Below the pieces are notes generated by a model. It was given only the letters and a program-made list of their open reading frames with translations, was not told where the DNA came from and searched no databases. DNA of 64,000 nt, taken from assembly GCF_000826085.1 (NCBI RefSeq), contig NZ_CCYM01000003.1, positions 1,493,178-1,557,177 on the forward strand. Direction: 5' to 3'. The position numbers were made by a program, and so were the translations under genes. The stretch is from Nigerium massiliense (GTDB lineage Bacteria > Actinomycetota > Actinomycetes > Propionibacteriales > Propionibacteriaceae). Below are positions 46,246-55,151 of the stretch, piece by piece (positions within the stretch are counted from its first letter, which is position 1; every line of letters begins with the position of its first letter).

Positions 46246-47344
46246 GATCTGCGGATGCGGTCGTGCTGGTGGCGCGTGCGTCGACGAAGCGACATCCCGT
46301 GATGAGCCCGCTCAGCCCGCGAGGAGTGACGCATGTGGTGACGGCGGCAGCGAACGCGATCACGGGGACGAGCAGCAGCCAGGGAATTCCGAGGGCCACG
46401 AAGATGATGCTGCTGCCCTGTACCGCGATGGCCCGGGCGACGAGTCGCCAGCGTGCCCGGTTGTGAGCGGCCGGCGTGAGATACACGGTGCGTTGCCCGA
46501 GAGATGCGCCGGTGCCGATGATCGCGGGGACGAGGACGACGAGGAGGGCGGTCGCTGCGGCTCCGGTGAAGATCCAGCGTTCGAGATCGAGAAGCTGGTC
46601 GGCGGTGAGGTCGTGTCCGGTGCCGCCCTGGCCGAGTGCATAGATGGTGGAGGCGATGGTGCCGCCGATGACGACGGCGAGGGCGAGGTACCAGAAGTCG
46701 AGCAGCATCCCCAGAAGCCGTCTGCCTCGGCTGACGGGACGTGCCTGCTCGCGCTGGGTCAGGAGGTGAGTCTTCGTGGACAGCAGGCGTGGCGTGAGCC
46801 TTTCGATCGCAATGCCGATGGCAGCGCCGGCGGTGTTGGTGAACAGGTCGGTGATGTCGGCGAACCGGTACGAGCAGGGCGCGAGCCCCCAGTTTCCGGT
46901 GAGCTGGGTGAGTTCGATGAGCAGCGACGTGGCGAAGGCGGCGATCAGGACGATGCCGCGAGGCAGCTCGAACACGCGGCGCACGATGAGTCCGAACGGG
47001 ATGAACAGCACCATGTTCAGCGCGAACTCCCACACGACCCAGTCGCTGATCACCGCCGTGAGGCCGCCTGTGCGGGCGACGTCGATGACTTCTCTGGGGA
47101 ATCGGAGCGGGTCGAGAAGCGGATGGGTGGCGTGCGCGGCGCAGTAGCCGGGTGTGAAGTCGGGAAGCGGGAAGACGGTGAAGGCGACGATCGCGGCGGC
47201 GTAGATGAATCCGGCCGTCGTCCATAGCATCCGCAGCGCGTCGAAGCGCCCGTATCGGCGGTACTGCCACACCACCAGGGGCAGGAACAGCACCGCCGAC
47301 ACGGCGAGCCCGACCAGGATCGAGCCGGTCACTTGCGACGTCAC
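46232..47344 (-). CDS. VanZ-like / RDD-domain membrane protein
   Basis: The protein has 370 residues. The first ~185 residues form a VanZ-like domain of five helices (FTVFPLPDF, ALNMVLFIPFGLIVRR, SLLIELTQL, DITDLFTNTAGAAIGI). The second half has about four further helices in the RDD pattern (RRLLGMLLDFWYLALAV, LGQRTVYLTP). The VanZ/RDD fusion is common in actinobacteria. VanZ confers low-level teicoplanin resistance in enterococci. Here an envelope or immunity role is inferred from the neighbouring ABC and two-component genes. Confidence 0.85.
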   Translation of the reverse strand: MTSQVTGSILVGLAVSAVLFLPLVVWQYRRYGRFDALRMLWTTAGFIYAAAIVAFTVFPLPDFTPGYCAAHATHPLLDPLRFPREVIDVARTGGLTAVISDWVVWEFALNMVLFIPFGLIVRRVFELPRGIVLIAAFATSLLIELTQLTGNWGLAPCSYRFADITDLFTNTAGAAIGIAIERLTPRLLSTKTHLLTQREQARPVSRGRRLLGMLLDFWYLALAVVIGGTIASTIYALGQGGTGHDLTADQLLDLERWIFTGAAATALLVVLVPAIIGTGASLGQRTVYLTPAAHNRARWRLVARAIAVQGSSIIFVALGIPWLLLVPVIAFAAAVTTCVTPRGLSGLITGCRFVDARATSTTASADHEPA

Positions 47345-47377
47345 GGGCGTGCTCCTTGCAATCCGGGTCGGGCTGGG

Positions 47378-47788
47378 TCAGGAGCCGAAGACGAGGCTCT
47401 TGATGTAGTCGATGACCTCGTGGAGTTCGTCGTAGTCGCGGATGGCGGGGTCGGCGACGATGACGTTCCAGACGGTGGCGACCCCGGCGAGGAGCGCGAA
47501 GGCGACGACCGAGAGGATGATCCCGGTGACGGCGAGACCGGTGCCGTGGGTGGCGCCGCGCAGATCCGACCACGCGACGATGATCCCGGCCCCGGCGATG
47601 ATCGCAGGCAGGAACCCGACGTACGGGATGAGCAGCAGCAGCGGGGCGCTGAACATCGCGCCGGCGGCGAGCACCAGGGAGAGGACGCCTTTGCCGGCGG
47701 CGGACTTCGCTGGCGCTCCCGGCGCGGCGGTGTTGTTCTGGTAGACGTGCACCGGCGGGGTGCCCTGCGGAGGATTCTGGTCGGACAT
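47378..47788 (-). CDS. Small DUF4190-like membrane protein
   Basis: The protein has 136 residues. A polar, Pro/Gln-rich N-terminus (1-33) is followed by helices at about 35-58, 60-76 and 85-108, and a charged tail. The GIIVAWSDLRGATHGTGLAVTGIILS segment is the DUF4190 pattern. AAAGGAGACATC precedes the ATG at 47788. It lies between the VanZ-like gene and the ABC permeases in the same direction. The function is unknown. Confidence 0.75.
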   Translation of the reverse strand: MSDQNPPQGTPPVHVYQNNTAAPGAPAKSAAGKGVLSLVLAAGAMFSAPLLLLIPYVGFLPAIIAGAGIIVAWSDLRGATHGTGLAVTGIILSVVAFALLAGVATVWNVIVADPAIRDYDELHEVIDYIKSLVFGS

Positions 47789-47819
47789 GATGTCTCCTTT
47801 CACGAGGACGAGCAGGGGG

Positions 47820-48569
47820 TCAGATGCGGGTGTCACGGCGGTCGAGGGCCATGGTGGTGACCGCCAAGATCAGGACGGTGAGGGTGGCGGTGGCGGCGAG
47901 GATCGCGGTGATGTCGCTGCCGGTGATCGTGCCGGTGTCGACGAACGACCCGGTGCCCAGCAGCGCTGCGCGAGTCGCGACGGCGTAGGGCGAGACGAGC
48001 GCGGCGTTGCCGAACGCCATGAGGGCGCCGGTGGAGATCCCGGAGGCGACCAGCGCGATCGAGATCGGGGCGGCGAACGAGCGCAGGAACATCGACAGCG
48101 CTGACTGGAGCGCCGCTGCCGGGATCGTGGCCAGGATCAGCACTGCGGTGACGGTGAGGTATTCGCCGGGGAGCATGCCAGGCAGCCCGAACGCAACTTT
48201 GCCGATCAGGATGACGGCGGCCAGGAGGACGAGCTGCATGAGCGCGGTCAACCCGGCGACGACGGCCGCTTTCGCGGTGACGATGCGAAGGGACGCGACC
48301 GGCCCGCTCATGAGGGCGTTCCAGTTGCTGCCGCGGTGCTCGACCCGCCACACCAGGGAGCCGAGGATCGCGATCCCGATCGCGAGGGGGAACAGGCCGT
48401 AGAAGCCGACCGATTGCAGCCAGACGGTGTGCCAGCCGTTCTCCGGTGTGCGGCCGTCGGCGAGCTGGGTCGCCACACCGGCGAGGACGAGGACGATCGG
48501 CAGGAACACCACGATCGGCCAGGCCAGTGAGCGCTTGAGCTTGATGAGTTCGGCGGACAGGGCGCTCAT
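47820..48569 (-). CDS. ABC-2 type permease (bacteriocin/lantibiotic immunity type), first
   Basis: The protein has 249 residues and six hydrophobic helices. The N-terminus M-S-A-L-S-A-E-L-I-K-L-K-R-S is typical of ABC-2 permeases of the LanE/LanG or BcrB kind, as is the mid-protein WRVEHRGSNWNALMS motif (substrate-loop E-x-x-x-x-x-W). It is adjacent to a second permease of the same size and an ATPase, forming a heteromeric exporter for a peptide or lipid-targeting antibiotic. One base separates it from the next gene. Confidence 0.87.
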   Translation of the reverse strand: MSALSAELIKLKRSLAWPIVVFLPIVLVLAGVATQLADGRTPENGWHTVWLQSVGFYGLFPLAIGIAILGSLVWRVEHRGSNWNALMSGPVASLRIVTAKAAVVAGLTALMQLVLLAAVILIGKVAFGLPGMLPGEYLTVTAVLILATIPAAALQSALSMFLRSFAAPISIALVASGISTGALMAFGNAALVSPYAVATRAALLGTGSFVDTGTITGSDITAILAATATLTVLILAVTTMALDRRDTRI

Positions 48570-48570
48570 G

Positions 48571-49320
48571 TCAGTCCTCCTGACGGTCGAAGCGGACGGT
48601 GAGGACGGCGAACACGAGCCCGACGATCACCGCGAGGGCGGCGATGCTCGGATAGGAGATCGGCATGGCCTGGATCTGGTCGCCTTGGTAGCCGGCGGCC
48701 TGGGCGAGGGAGTAGTAGCCCCACGGGGTGACGTGCGCAGTGGCGGGCGGCAGCCCCTGGGAGAACACGGCGAGGATGCAGCCGAGCACGCCGACGCCGA
48801 GGGCGACGAGCTGATTCTCGACCTTGGCCGACAGCAGGATGTGCAGGGCGAGCACGGCGAGGTTGATCACGAGCATGCACAGCGTGAACCCGGCCCAGTG
48901 CCCGAGCGGTGCCGGCGGCAGGATGCCCGCGAGCACTTTCCCGAACACGAGCACGATCAGGCTGGTCACGATCGTGACGGCGGTGACGATGACACCGAGC
49001 GCGGCGAACTTGGCCCGGCACAGCCCGCCCGGCGTGATGCCCGACGTGGACTGCAGCAGCCACCCGTTGCCCTGATGTTCGATGTCGGTCTGACGCGACG
49101 CGAGCACAGCCAGCAGCAGCGGCGAGATCAACGGAACGCCGAGCGACATGCCCGCCAGCAGGGCGTTCCAGGCCTGCGGACTGTCAGGGTCGAAGTCCGG
49201 GCTGGAGACGACGGCGAACAACGACAGCGCCAACACCCCGATGACCATGATCGTCGCGACCAGGCCGACCCTCAGATGCCGCATCTTGGCGAACTCGTTC
49301 ACCACCGCCCGGGCCGTCAC
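48571..49320 (-). CDS. ABC-2 type permease (bacteriocin/lantibiotic immunity type), second
   Basis: The protein has 249 residues and six helices, with TDIEHQGNGWLLQSTSG matching the EHRGSNW motif of its partner. It starts with A-V-V-N-E-F-A-K-M-R-H-L. Its gene overlaps the ATPase stop by four bases. The pair resembles LanE plus LanG. The target compound cannot be predicted from the sequence. Confidence 0.87.
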   Translation of the reverse strand: MTARAVVNEFAKMRHLRVGLVATIMVIGVLALSLFAVVSSPDFDPDSPQAWNALLAGMSLGVPLISPLLLAVLASRQTDIEHQGNGWLLQSTSGITPGGLCRAKFAALGVIVTAVTIVTSLIVLVFGKVLAGILPPAPLGHWAGFTLCMLVINLAVLALHILLSAKVENQLVALGVGVLGCILAVFSQGLPPATAHVTPWGYYSLAQAAGYQGDQIQAMPISYPSIAALAVIVGLVFAVLTVRFDRQED

Positions 49321-50225
49321 AGTCCACCGCCAGCGGTCAGCGTCATGAACACGTCTTCGAGGGTCTGCTCCTGACGGCGCACTCCGGTGATGCCGAAGCC
49401 CTCACCGACGAGCGCCGCGACAACACCGGCGGTCTGCCGATCGTCCAGGCCGGGAACGGCGACCTCACCATCGTCGGTGAGCCGGGCGCTGAACGACTTC
49501 AGCGTGACAGCCGCTGCGTGCGGATTCGAGCAGGTGATGCGGACATCGGGATTGGAGGCGACCATCAGCTCCGACCGCGACCCCTGGAAGATCATCCGCC
49601 CACCGGAGAGGATGCCGAGCACGTTCGCAGTCTTGTCGATCTCGCCGAGCAGATGACTGGACACCATGACGGTCACCCCGTCGCCGGCGAGACGGCGCAG
49701 CAGGGTGCGCATCTCCTCGATCCCGGCCGGATCCAGCCCGTTCGTCGGCTCATCAAGAATCAGCAATTGCGGCTGCCGGGCCAGGGCCATCGCGATCCCG
49801 AGGCGCTGCTTCATACCGAGCGAGTAGTTGCGGACCTTCTTGCCCATCTGGTCCTGCAACCGGACCGCGCGGATCGCGTAGTCTACCTGCTGCCGGTTCA
49901 GGCCGAGCATCCGCTGCACCAGCCGCATGTTCTCCGCCCCGGTCAGATGCGCATACCCGGGCGGGGCCTCGATCAGCGAGCCGATACCGCCCAGCAGCTT
50001 CCGACGGGTGCCGCGGGTCATGGGCTGGCCCATGATCTGCACCTCGCCGCTGGAGGGCTGGATCAGCGAGAGCAGCATCTTCATCGTCGTGGACTTCCCG
50101 GCCCCGTTCGGGCCGAGGAACCCGTACACGCTGCCGGTCGGGATGGACAGGTTCAGGTTCTCGACGACGGTGCGCTGCCCGTAACGCTTGGTGAGATTCG
50201 AGGTTTCGACGATCGTGGAAGACAT
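49317..50225 (-). CDS. ABC transporter ATPase (BcrA/LanF type)
   Basis: The protein has 302 residues. Walker A FLGPNGAGKSTTMKML (about 35-50), signature NYSLGMKQRLGIAMAL, Walker B LLILDEPTNGLDPAGI and the H-loop VMVSSHLLGE are all intact. The C-terminal ~80 residues are the regulatory extension typical of BcrA/LanF. It is the first gene of the exporter operon. The divergent side is the two-component system, 128 bases away on the same strand, which probably controls it. Confidence 0.92.
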   Translation of the reverse strand: MSSTIVETSNLTKRYGQRTVVENLNLSIPTGSVYGFLGPNGAGKSTTMKMLLSLIQPSSGEVQIMGQPMTRGTRRKLLGGIGSLIEAPPGYAHLTGAENMRLVQRMLGLNRQQVDYAIRAVRLQDQMGKKVRNYSLGMKQRLGIAMALARQPQLLILDEPTNGLDPAGIEEMRTLLRRLAGDGVTVMVSSHLLGEIDKTANVLGILSGGRMIFQGSRSELMVASNPDVRITCSNPHAAAVTLKSFSARLTDDGEVAVPGLDDRQTAGVVAALVGEGFGITGVRRQEQTLEDVFMTLTAGGGL

Positions 50226-50353
50226 GCTTCAACGATCCCGAAATCACGCGCCCGGATCGTCTCGCTCAGGGCATATCTTCCGCGTATCACTTCAGGCATA
50301 CGCGCCGACGCGTCTCTGACGCCAGCACTACTCGGAGGCAGGCGATGGAGTGG

Positions 50354-51019
50354 TCAGTGCTCGCCGGCCTCGACCAGCCCGGTCTCGTAGGCGAGCACGA
50401 CGGCCTGCACCCGGTCGCGCAGCCCGAGCTTGGTGAGGATGCGGCCCACATGCACCTTCACCGTGCCTTCGGCCAGGACGAACTCGGCCGCGATCTCCGC
50501 GTTCGACAGGCCCCGCGCCACCAGCGCCAGCACCTCGTGCTCCCGCGGTGTCAGCTCCGCCAACCGCACGCCCGGGTCCGGCCGCTCCGGGGCAGGCCGG
50601 GATCGGGTGAAATGGTCGAGTAGACGGCGGGTCGTGCTGGGCGCGACCACCGCATCGCCGGCATGGATGTGCCGGATCGCCGCCGCGACCTCCTCCACCG
50701 GGGTGTCCTTCAGCAGGAACCCGGAGGCGCCGGCCTGGAGGGCGTCGTAGGCGTACTCGTCCAGATCGAACGTGGTAAGGATCAGCACCCGCGGTATCTC
50801 CGCGCGTTCCCGGATGCGGCGGGTCGCCTCGACCCCGTTCATCCGCGGCATCCGCACATCCATCAGCACCACATCGGCGTCGACCCGGTCGAGCACCTCC
50901 AGCGCGGTGTCGCCATCATCGGCCTCGCCGACGATCTCGATCCCGGGCTGGGACTCCAGCACCATCCGCAGCCCCATCCGGATCATCTCCTGGTCATCGA
51001 CCAGCACCACCCGCACCAT
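50354..51019 (-). CDS. NarL/LuxR-type response regulator
   Basis: The protein has 221 residues. The receiver domain (1-120) has the phospho-acceptor Asp in VVLMDVRMPR and a Lys in FLLKDTPV. A LuxR helix-turn-helix follows at about 150-210 (LTPREHEVLALVARGLSNAEIAAEF). The ATG at 51019 overlaps the kinase stop (TGATG). A GTG one codon earlier is possible. It is probably phosphorylated by the adjacent kinase and activates the exporter operon. Confidence 0.92.
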   Translation of the reverse strand: MVRVVLVDDQEMIRMGLRMVLESQPGIEIVGEADDGDTALEVLDRVDADVVLMDVRMPRMNGVEATRRIRERAEIPRVLILTTFDLDEYAYDALQAGASGFLLKDTPVEEVAAAIRHIHAGDAVVAPSTTRRLLDHFTRSRPAPERPDPGVRLAELTPREHEVLALVARGLSNAEIAAEFVLAEGTVKVHVGRILTKLGLRDRVQAVVLAYETGLVEAGEH

Positions 51020-52245
51020 CACACGCCTCCGTCATCCCGCGGCAGCACCGCGACGACCTCGAACCCGCCACCGGATCGCGGACCCGCGGACAGGGTGCCG
51101 TCATGCGCGGCAACCCGCTCCCGCATCCCGACCAGACCATGCCCACTCGCACCGACCGAGTCAGAGCCGGCGCCGCGGCCGTCATCGGTCACGCGCACCT
51201 CGACCTCGTCGGGCCGACAATCAACTCGCACCGTCACAGCGGTGAGATCCGCACCGGCGTGCTTGCGCACATTGGTGAGCGCCTCCTGCACCAGCCGATA
51301 CACCGTCAGCCCGAGACCCGCAGACACCACCGCCGGCTCGCCGGTCACGGTGAGCTCGACCGGCAGACCGGCCGTGCGCGACTGCGCCACCAACGCATCG
51401 AGCTGCGCGATCCCGGGTTGCGGAGCATCCGACCCCGGCTCGTTCTCCCGCAGCACCCCGAGCATGCGCCGCATCTCCGCCAACGCACCCCGACCCGTGT
51501 CGCGCACATGCAGCATCGCCGACCGTGCCCGCTCCGGCTCCGAGCCCACCTTCGCCGCCGCGCCGTCGGACATCAGCACCACCACGCTCAGACTGTGCGA
51601 GACGATGTCATGGATCTCCCGAGCGATCCTGGCCCGCTCCTCAGCAACAGCGATCCGCGCGTTCGTCTCCCGCTCCCGCTCGGCCTGCTCCGCACGTTCC
51701 CGCAGACCGGCGACATGCTCCCGACGGATCCGCACCAGCGTGCCCCAAGTCCACACCCACAGCGTCACCACCACCAGCACCCCGAGCTGGCCGACATCGA
51801 CCACGTCATCACCGAGATGCGGGATCACCGCGACCAGCAGCCACCCGACCGTCGCCACAGTCCCCGCCAGCGACACCCACCACACGTACCGAGTAGCAGC
51901 GTTGTACACCGCGAACAGCAGCATCGCATCAGCGGCCAAGAGCGGAGCCCCCAGCAGCAACTGGACGCAGGCGGCAAGCAGCATCACCCCCAGCACCCAG
52001 AGCGGATACCGACGACGCAGCACATACGGACCGCACAGAACCGCCGACACGAGGACCAGTCCGATACCGGCGACGGCGTCATCGACGAAGACTGGGATGA
52101 TCGGCAGGTTGTAGAGGAACACGCCGACCACAACGAGTAGATCCAGCAGCCACGGCCGAGACACCAGCCACGAGCCGCGACCCGCATGAAGCGTCACGGC
52201 AGCGCCGGGAGCCGGCACGGGACGGGCTGGAGCCGAAGCTTTCAT
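51019..52245 (-). CDS. NarL-type sensor histidine kinase
   Basis: The protein has 408 residues. Five or six hydrophobic helices in the first ~165 residues form an intramembrane-sensing input with no large extracellular domain. The dimerisation helix carries the phospho-acceptor His in ARIAREIHDIVSHSLSV (HisKA_3), and the HATPase domain (VTDDGRGAG, GHGLVGMRERVAAH) ends the protein. Short-loop kinases next to ABC exporters commonly detect cell-wall-active antibiotics, which fits this operon. The ATG at 52245 has no clear SD. TAACGT eight bases upstream could mark a leaderless start. Confidence 0.9.
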   Translation of the reverse strand: MKASAPARPVPAPGAAVTLHAGRGSWLVSRPWLLDLLVVVGVFLYNLPIIPVFVDDAVAGIGLVLVSAVLCGPYVLRRRYPLWVLGVMLLAACVQLLLGAPLLAADAMLLFAVYNAATRYVWWVSLAGTVATVGWLLVAVIPHLGDDVVDVGQLGVLVVVTLWVWTWGTLVRIRREHVAGLRERAEQAERERETNARIAVAEERARIAREIHDIVSHSLSVVVLMSDGAAAKVGSEPERARSAMLHVRDTGRGALAEMRRMLGVLRENEPGSDAPQPGIAQLDALVAQSRTAGLPVELTVTGEPAVVSAGLGLTVYRLVQEALTNVRKHAGADLTAVTVRVDCRPDEVEVRVTDDGRGAGSDSVGASGHGLVGMRERVAAHDGTLSAGPRSGGGFEVVAVLPRDDGGV

Positions 52246-52514
52246 GCCATCCAACGTTACCGCCGGAAGCTGGACGCTCGTGGATCGTCAGCAGTGGCCC
52301 GCCCTACGGCGGCGACTCGACCGACTGCCCCACGCCACGGCGTACGGCCCGCAGTCAGCATCACGCACGTAGGCAGAAGGACCTGGCTCTTAGACCAGGC
52401 CGTGCGCTGGAACATGGCCCGTCCACTGCGCTTGCGCGTCTTCGATACGCCTCTCAGATCGCTTCACGAGTCGCCACACGTCTTTCAAGCGAGGCCCGAA
52501 CGGCAGAGACCACC

Positions 52515-52923
52515 CTATGAGCGCAGGTGGTAACTCGCGACCAGGTCCGGTCGTTGCGATAGCTGCGTTTCGAGGCGACTATCGGCCCAAAGCTCGATGA
52601 GCGGGAGCTTCCCATCGGTGTTGTGCTTCTCAACAATCGCCACCGCGTCGGTGGTGAACCGCCCGCTTGTAGCGATCACCAAAGTCCGAACAACTGGTGG
52701 CTCCCAGAGCTGCAGCGCCGCAAGGGTGTTTGTGATGTCAGATGGGGCGACGGACTTCGACATCCAGTGCTTGGCCTGAACAATCACCCGTTCAGTTCGC
52801 GTTGTCCCGCCGTCATCTCTGATGACGCGCTCCGCGGATAGATCACGTCCCCGATCAGGGGCGCGAGTCTTCATCAACCACTCGACGTTCTGATAGCTGG
52901 GGAAGCCTCGCAGAAGATCAAAC
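52515..52923 (-). pseudogene. Mrr-like restriction endonuclease fragment, front removed by element G
   Basis: About 135 codons of a PD-(D/E)xK-type nuclease remain: WLMKTRAPDRGRDLSAERV gives the Asp, and ERVIVQAKHW gives the Q-x-K pair. A Rossmann-like end follows (VRTLVIATSGRFTTDAVAIV, LPLIELWADSRLE). Type IV Mrr-like nucleases cut modified DNA. The N-terminus is replaced by the terminal repeat of element G copy 2. The 269 bases between this fragment and the kinase gene hold nothing I recognise. Confidence 0.6.
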
Positions 52924-52996
52924 GGGGCCTGACCCCGGTTCTTGGACACGCTGAATCCAGCACGTGGTGCTGGGGAAGCGAGATGATCCGAGAACC

Positions 52997-53365
52997 ATGG
53001 CCAGGAAGAACTACTCCGAGGAGTTTCGTCGTCAGGCCGTCGACTTGTACGAGTCCACCCCGGGCGCCACGGTCCGCGGCATCGCCGAGGACCTCGGCAT
53101 CGTGCGCGGCACGCTGCGGGGCTGGCTCGAGGTCTACGGGACGGGCAAGAAGACCGCCGCCGACGGAACGCTGACCTCCAGCCCGTTGCAGTCCAAGCCT
53201 CCAGGGCCGAGCCCCGCGGTACCCGAGGGTGAGGCGCCCGAGCAGAGGATCGCCCGACTCGAGGCCGAGAACGCGGCGCTACGTGCCGAGACGACCAAGC
53301 TCACCACCGAGCGGGAGATTCTCCAGCGGGCGGCCAAGTATTTCGCCGGGGAGACGCGCTGGTGA
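52997..53365 (+). CDS. Element G copy 2 transposase, orfA
   Basis: This 122-residue OrfA is the same as copy 1 apart from Tyr for Cys in AAKYFAGE. Helix-turn-helix and coiled coil are intact, and it overlaps orfB by four bases. Confidence 0.9.
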   Translation: MARKNYSEEFRRQAVDLYESTPGATVRGIAEDLGIVRGTLRGWLEVYGTGKKTAADGTLTSSPLQSKPPGPSPAVPEGEAPEQRIARLEAENAALRAETTKLTTEREILQRAAKYFAGETRW

Positions 53366-54258
53366 GTCGCTTCCAGTTCGTCGCCGACAACTCCGCCACC
53401 TTCGAGGTGAAGCGACTGTGCGCGCTCGTCGAGATCGAGCGCTCGTCCTACTACGCCTGGCTCAACGCCGCCCCCGCTCGCGCAGAGCGCGCCCGGGCAG
53501 ATGCTGAGCTCGCGACGCGGATCAGGGCCGTTCATGCCGAGGACGACACCCAGGGGGCGCCGCGGATCACCGCCGAGCTCAACGACTACGCCCCTGCCGG
53601 TGAGCGCGTGAACCACAAGCGCGTGGCCAGGGTGATGCGGCTCGAGGGCATCCGTGGCTACGCGAAGAAGCGGCGGGTGCGGACCACGATCCCCGAGCCG
53701 TCGGGGCAGAAGTATTTGGATCTGCTCAAGCGGGACTTCACCGCCGAGCGCCCGAACCGGCGCTACGTCGGGGACATCACCTACCTGCCGTTGGCCGACG
53801 GGACGAACCTGTACCTGGCGACCGTGATCGACTGCTACTCACGCCGGCTCGCCGGCTGGGCGATCGCCGACCACATGCGCACCGAGCTCGTGGAGGACGC
53901 CCTCAACGCAGCGGCCGCGACCCGGGGCAGCCTCAAGGGCGCGATCTTCCACAGCGACCACGGGTCGGTCTACTGCTCCAAGGCCTACGCCAAGCTGTGC
54001 AGGAAGCTCGGTGTCACCCAATCCATGGGCGGCATCGGATCGTCCGCCGACAACGCGCTCGCGGAGTCGTTCAACGCCACGATGAAGCGCGAGGTCCTTC
54101 AGGACGCCGCCTGCTGGACAGACGAGCTGACCTGCCGCCGGCAGGTCTTCAGGTGGCTCGTCCGCTACAACACCCGCCGCCGTCACACCTGGTGCGGCTA
54201 CCTGTCCCCGTCCACCTACGAGGCCCGCCGGGCCGCTACGCGGCCGACCGCCGCGTAA
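53362..54258 (+). CDS. Element G copy 2 transposase, orfB
   Basis: The protein has 298 residues and the full DDE triad. It carries Tyr in SSYYAW and in ELNDYAPA, and Ala in SADNALAES. At the last position the N-A-L-A-E form matches other IS3 families (DNALAE), so copy 2 looks closer to the ancestral sequence than copy 1, which has Thr. Confidence 0.92.
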   Translation: MSRFQFVADNSATFEVKRLCALVEIERSSYYAWLNAAPARAERARADAELATRIRAVHAEDDTQGAPRITAELNDYAPAGERVNHKRVARVMRLEGIRGYAKKRRVRTTIPEPSGQKYLDLLKRDFTAERPNRRYVGDITYLPLADGTNLYLATVIDCYSRRLAGWAIADHMRTELVEDALNAAAATRGSLKGAIFHSDHGSVYCSKAYAKLCRKLGVTQSMGGIGSSADNALAESFNATMKREVLQDAACWTDELTCRRQVFRWLVRYNTRRRHTWCGYLSPSTYEARRAATRPTAA

Positions 54259-54293
54259 TCACACCCTGTGTCCAAGTTCCGGGGGTAGGGCCC

Positions 54294-54394
54294 ATCTGCA
54301 CGCCGGCATCCTTCAACACCGCACAGATCGGCTCGACCCCGACCTCACGCTCATCGACCACGTCATGGCGGTGAGCATCGATGTAGGCCACTAC
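54294..54394 (-). pseudogene. Element F orfB, first codons only
   Basis: The minus strand reads Y-I-D-A-H-R-H-D-V-V-D-E-R-E-V-G-V-E-P-I, then CAVLKDAGVQ, the usual start of OrfB in this IS3 subgroup. Element G then begins. No catalytic part remains. Confidence 0.7.
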
Positions 54395-54711
54395 CTGCTG
54401 GTGGGGCGGTCGAGCTCCGCCGCGAAGAAAGCCGCTGAGGTCTTCAAGATATGGTTCGCGCGTCTCAACTCGCGGACCTCACGCTCGAGCTCGGCCAGGC
54501 GCGTCGCGTCATCGCTGGTCGTCCCGGCCCGCACGCCGCCGTCGATCTCGGCCTGCTTGACCCACGTCCGCAACGCTTCCGGATGCACCCCCAGCTGATC
54601 GCCGACCCGCTTGATCGCCCCCGGCCGCGACGCCGGATCCGCCCGCGCCTCGACCGCCATCCGCGTGGCCCGCTCCTTCAACTCCAAGCTGTACTTCCTC
54701 GGTGCCGCCAT
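54391..54711 (-). CDS. Element F transposase, orfA
   Basis: This OrfA has 106 residues from the ATG followed by A-A-P-R-K-Y-S. It has a helix-turn-helix (AIKRVGDQLGVHPEALRTWVKQAEID) and a coiled coil (LAELEREVRELRRANHIL). It is intact, but its partner is lost. Confidence 0.85.
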   Translation of the reverse strand: MAAPRKYSLELKERATRMAVEARADPASRPGAIKRVGDQLGVHPEALRTWVKQAEIDGGVRAGTTSDDATRLAELEREVRELRRANHILKTSAAFFAAELDRPTSR

Positions 54712-54766
54712 GACACTCATCATCCTTCCCAGGAATCAGAGCCTCCACCGAACCCGGGGCGATTCA

Positions 54767-55048
54767 GATTCGGCGGGTGCTCTACTCGACCAATGCGATC
54801 GAGTCGCTCAACGCCCGCTTCCGGCGCGCTGTCCGGGCCAGGGGCCACTTCCCGAACGAGCAGTCAGCGATGAAGACGCTCTATCTGGTCGTGCGGTCAC
54901 TAGACCCCAAGGGCACCGGTCAGACACGATGGGCCGTGCGGTGGAAGCCAGCTCTCAACGCCTTCGCCATCACCTTTCGCACCGCATGCCAGCGGCGGAG
55001 AACCAGTAACAAATGAACGACTCTTACACCGTTAGAGCGATAGTCCCT
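54767..55048 (+). mobile_element. IS256-family element, right part
   Basis: It contains the last ~80 codons of a Mutator-type transposase and the right inverted repeat ending at 55048, which matches the left repeat at 24799. The left two-thirds are missing, replaced by element F. Confidence 0.75.
54768..55016 (+). pseudogene. IS256 transposase, C-terminal fragment
   Basis: RRVLYSTNAIESLNARFRRA is the conserved C-terminal catalytic region with Glu, followed by RARGHFPNEQSAMKTLYLVV. It is the complementary part to 24899-25291. Between them about 190 residues of a normal transposase are unaccounted for. Confidence 0.85.
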
Positions 55049-55151
55049 GGTTCGAGTTCTGGGGTAGGTGGTGGCGCACCGGCGCACGTGGCGGTGGTGT
55101 CGTGGCAAAGTGCGGACTGAGAGGCTGTGGTCCTCGAGGTTGGGAGTGGGT

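Larger units (their letters stand above)
52924..54293 (+). mobile_element. IS3-family element G, copy 2 (1370 bp)
   Basis: It has the same ends and length as copy 1 but opposite orientation, 44.5 kb away. Its flanks differ: the left interrupts an Mrr-like gene and the right interrupts orfB of element F. There is no target duplication (AAC and ATC). The flanks therefore result from recombination or deletion, not a simple insertion. Confidence 0.9.
54294..54766 (-). mobile_element. IS3-family element F, 5' part
   Basis: The outer end carries TGAATCGCCCCGGGTTCGGT (reverse complement ending at 54766), the same type of end as the remnants at 39723 and 43813. OrfA is intact. OrfB is cut after about 33 codons by element G copy 2. 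On its outer side it is inserted into an IS256 transposase. Confidence 0.8.
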
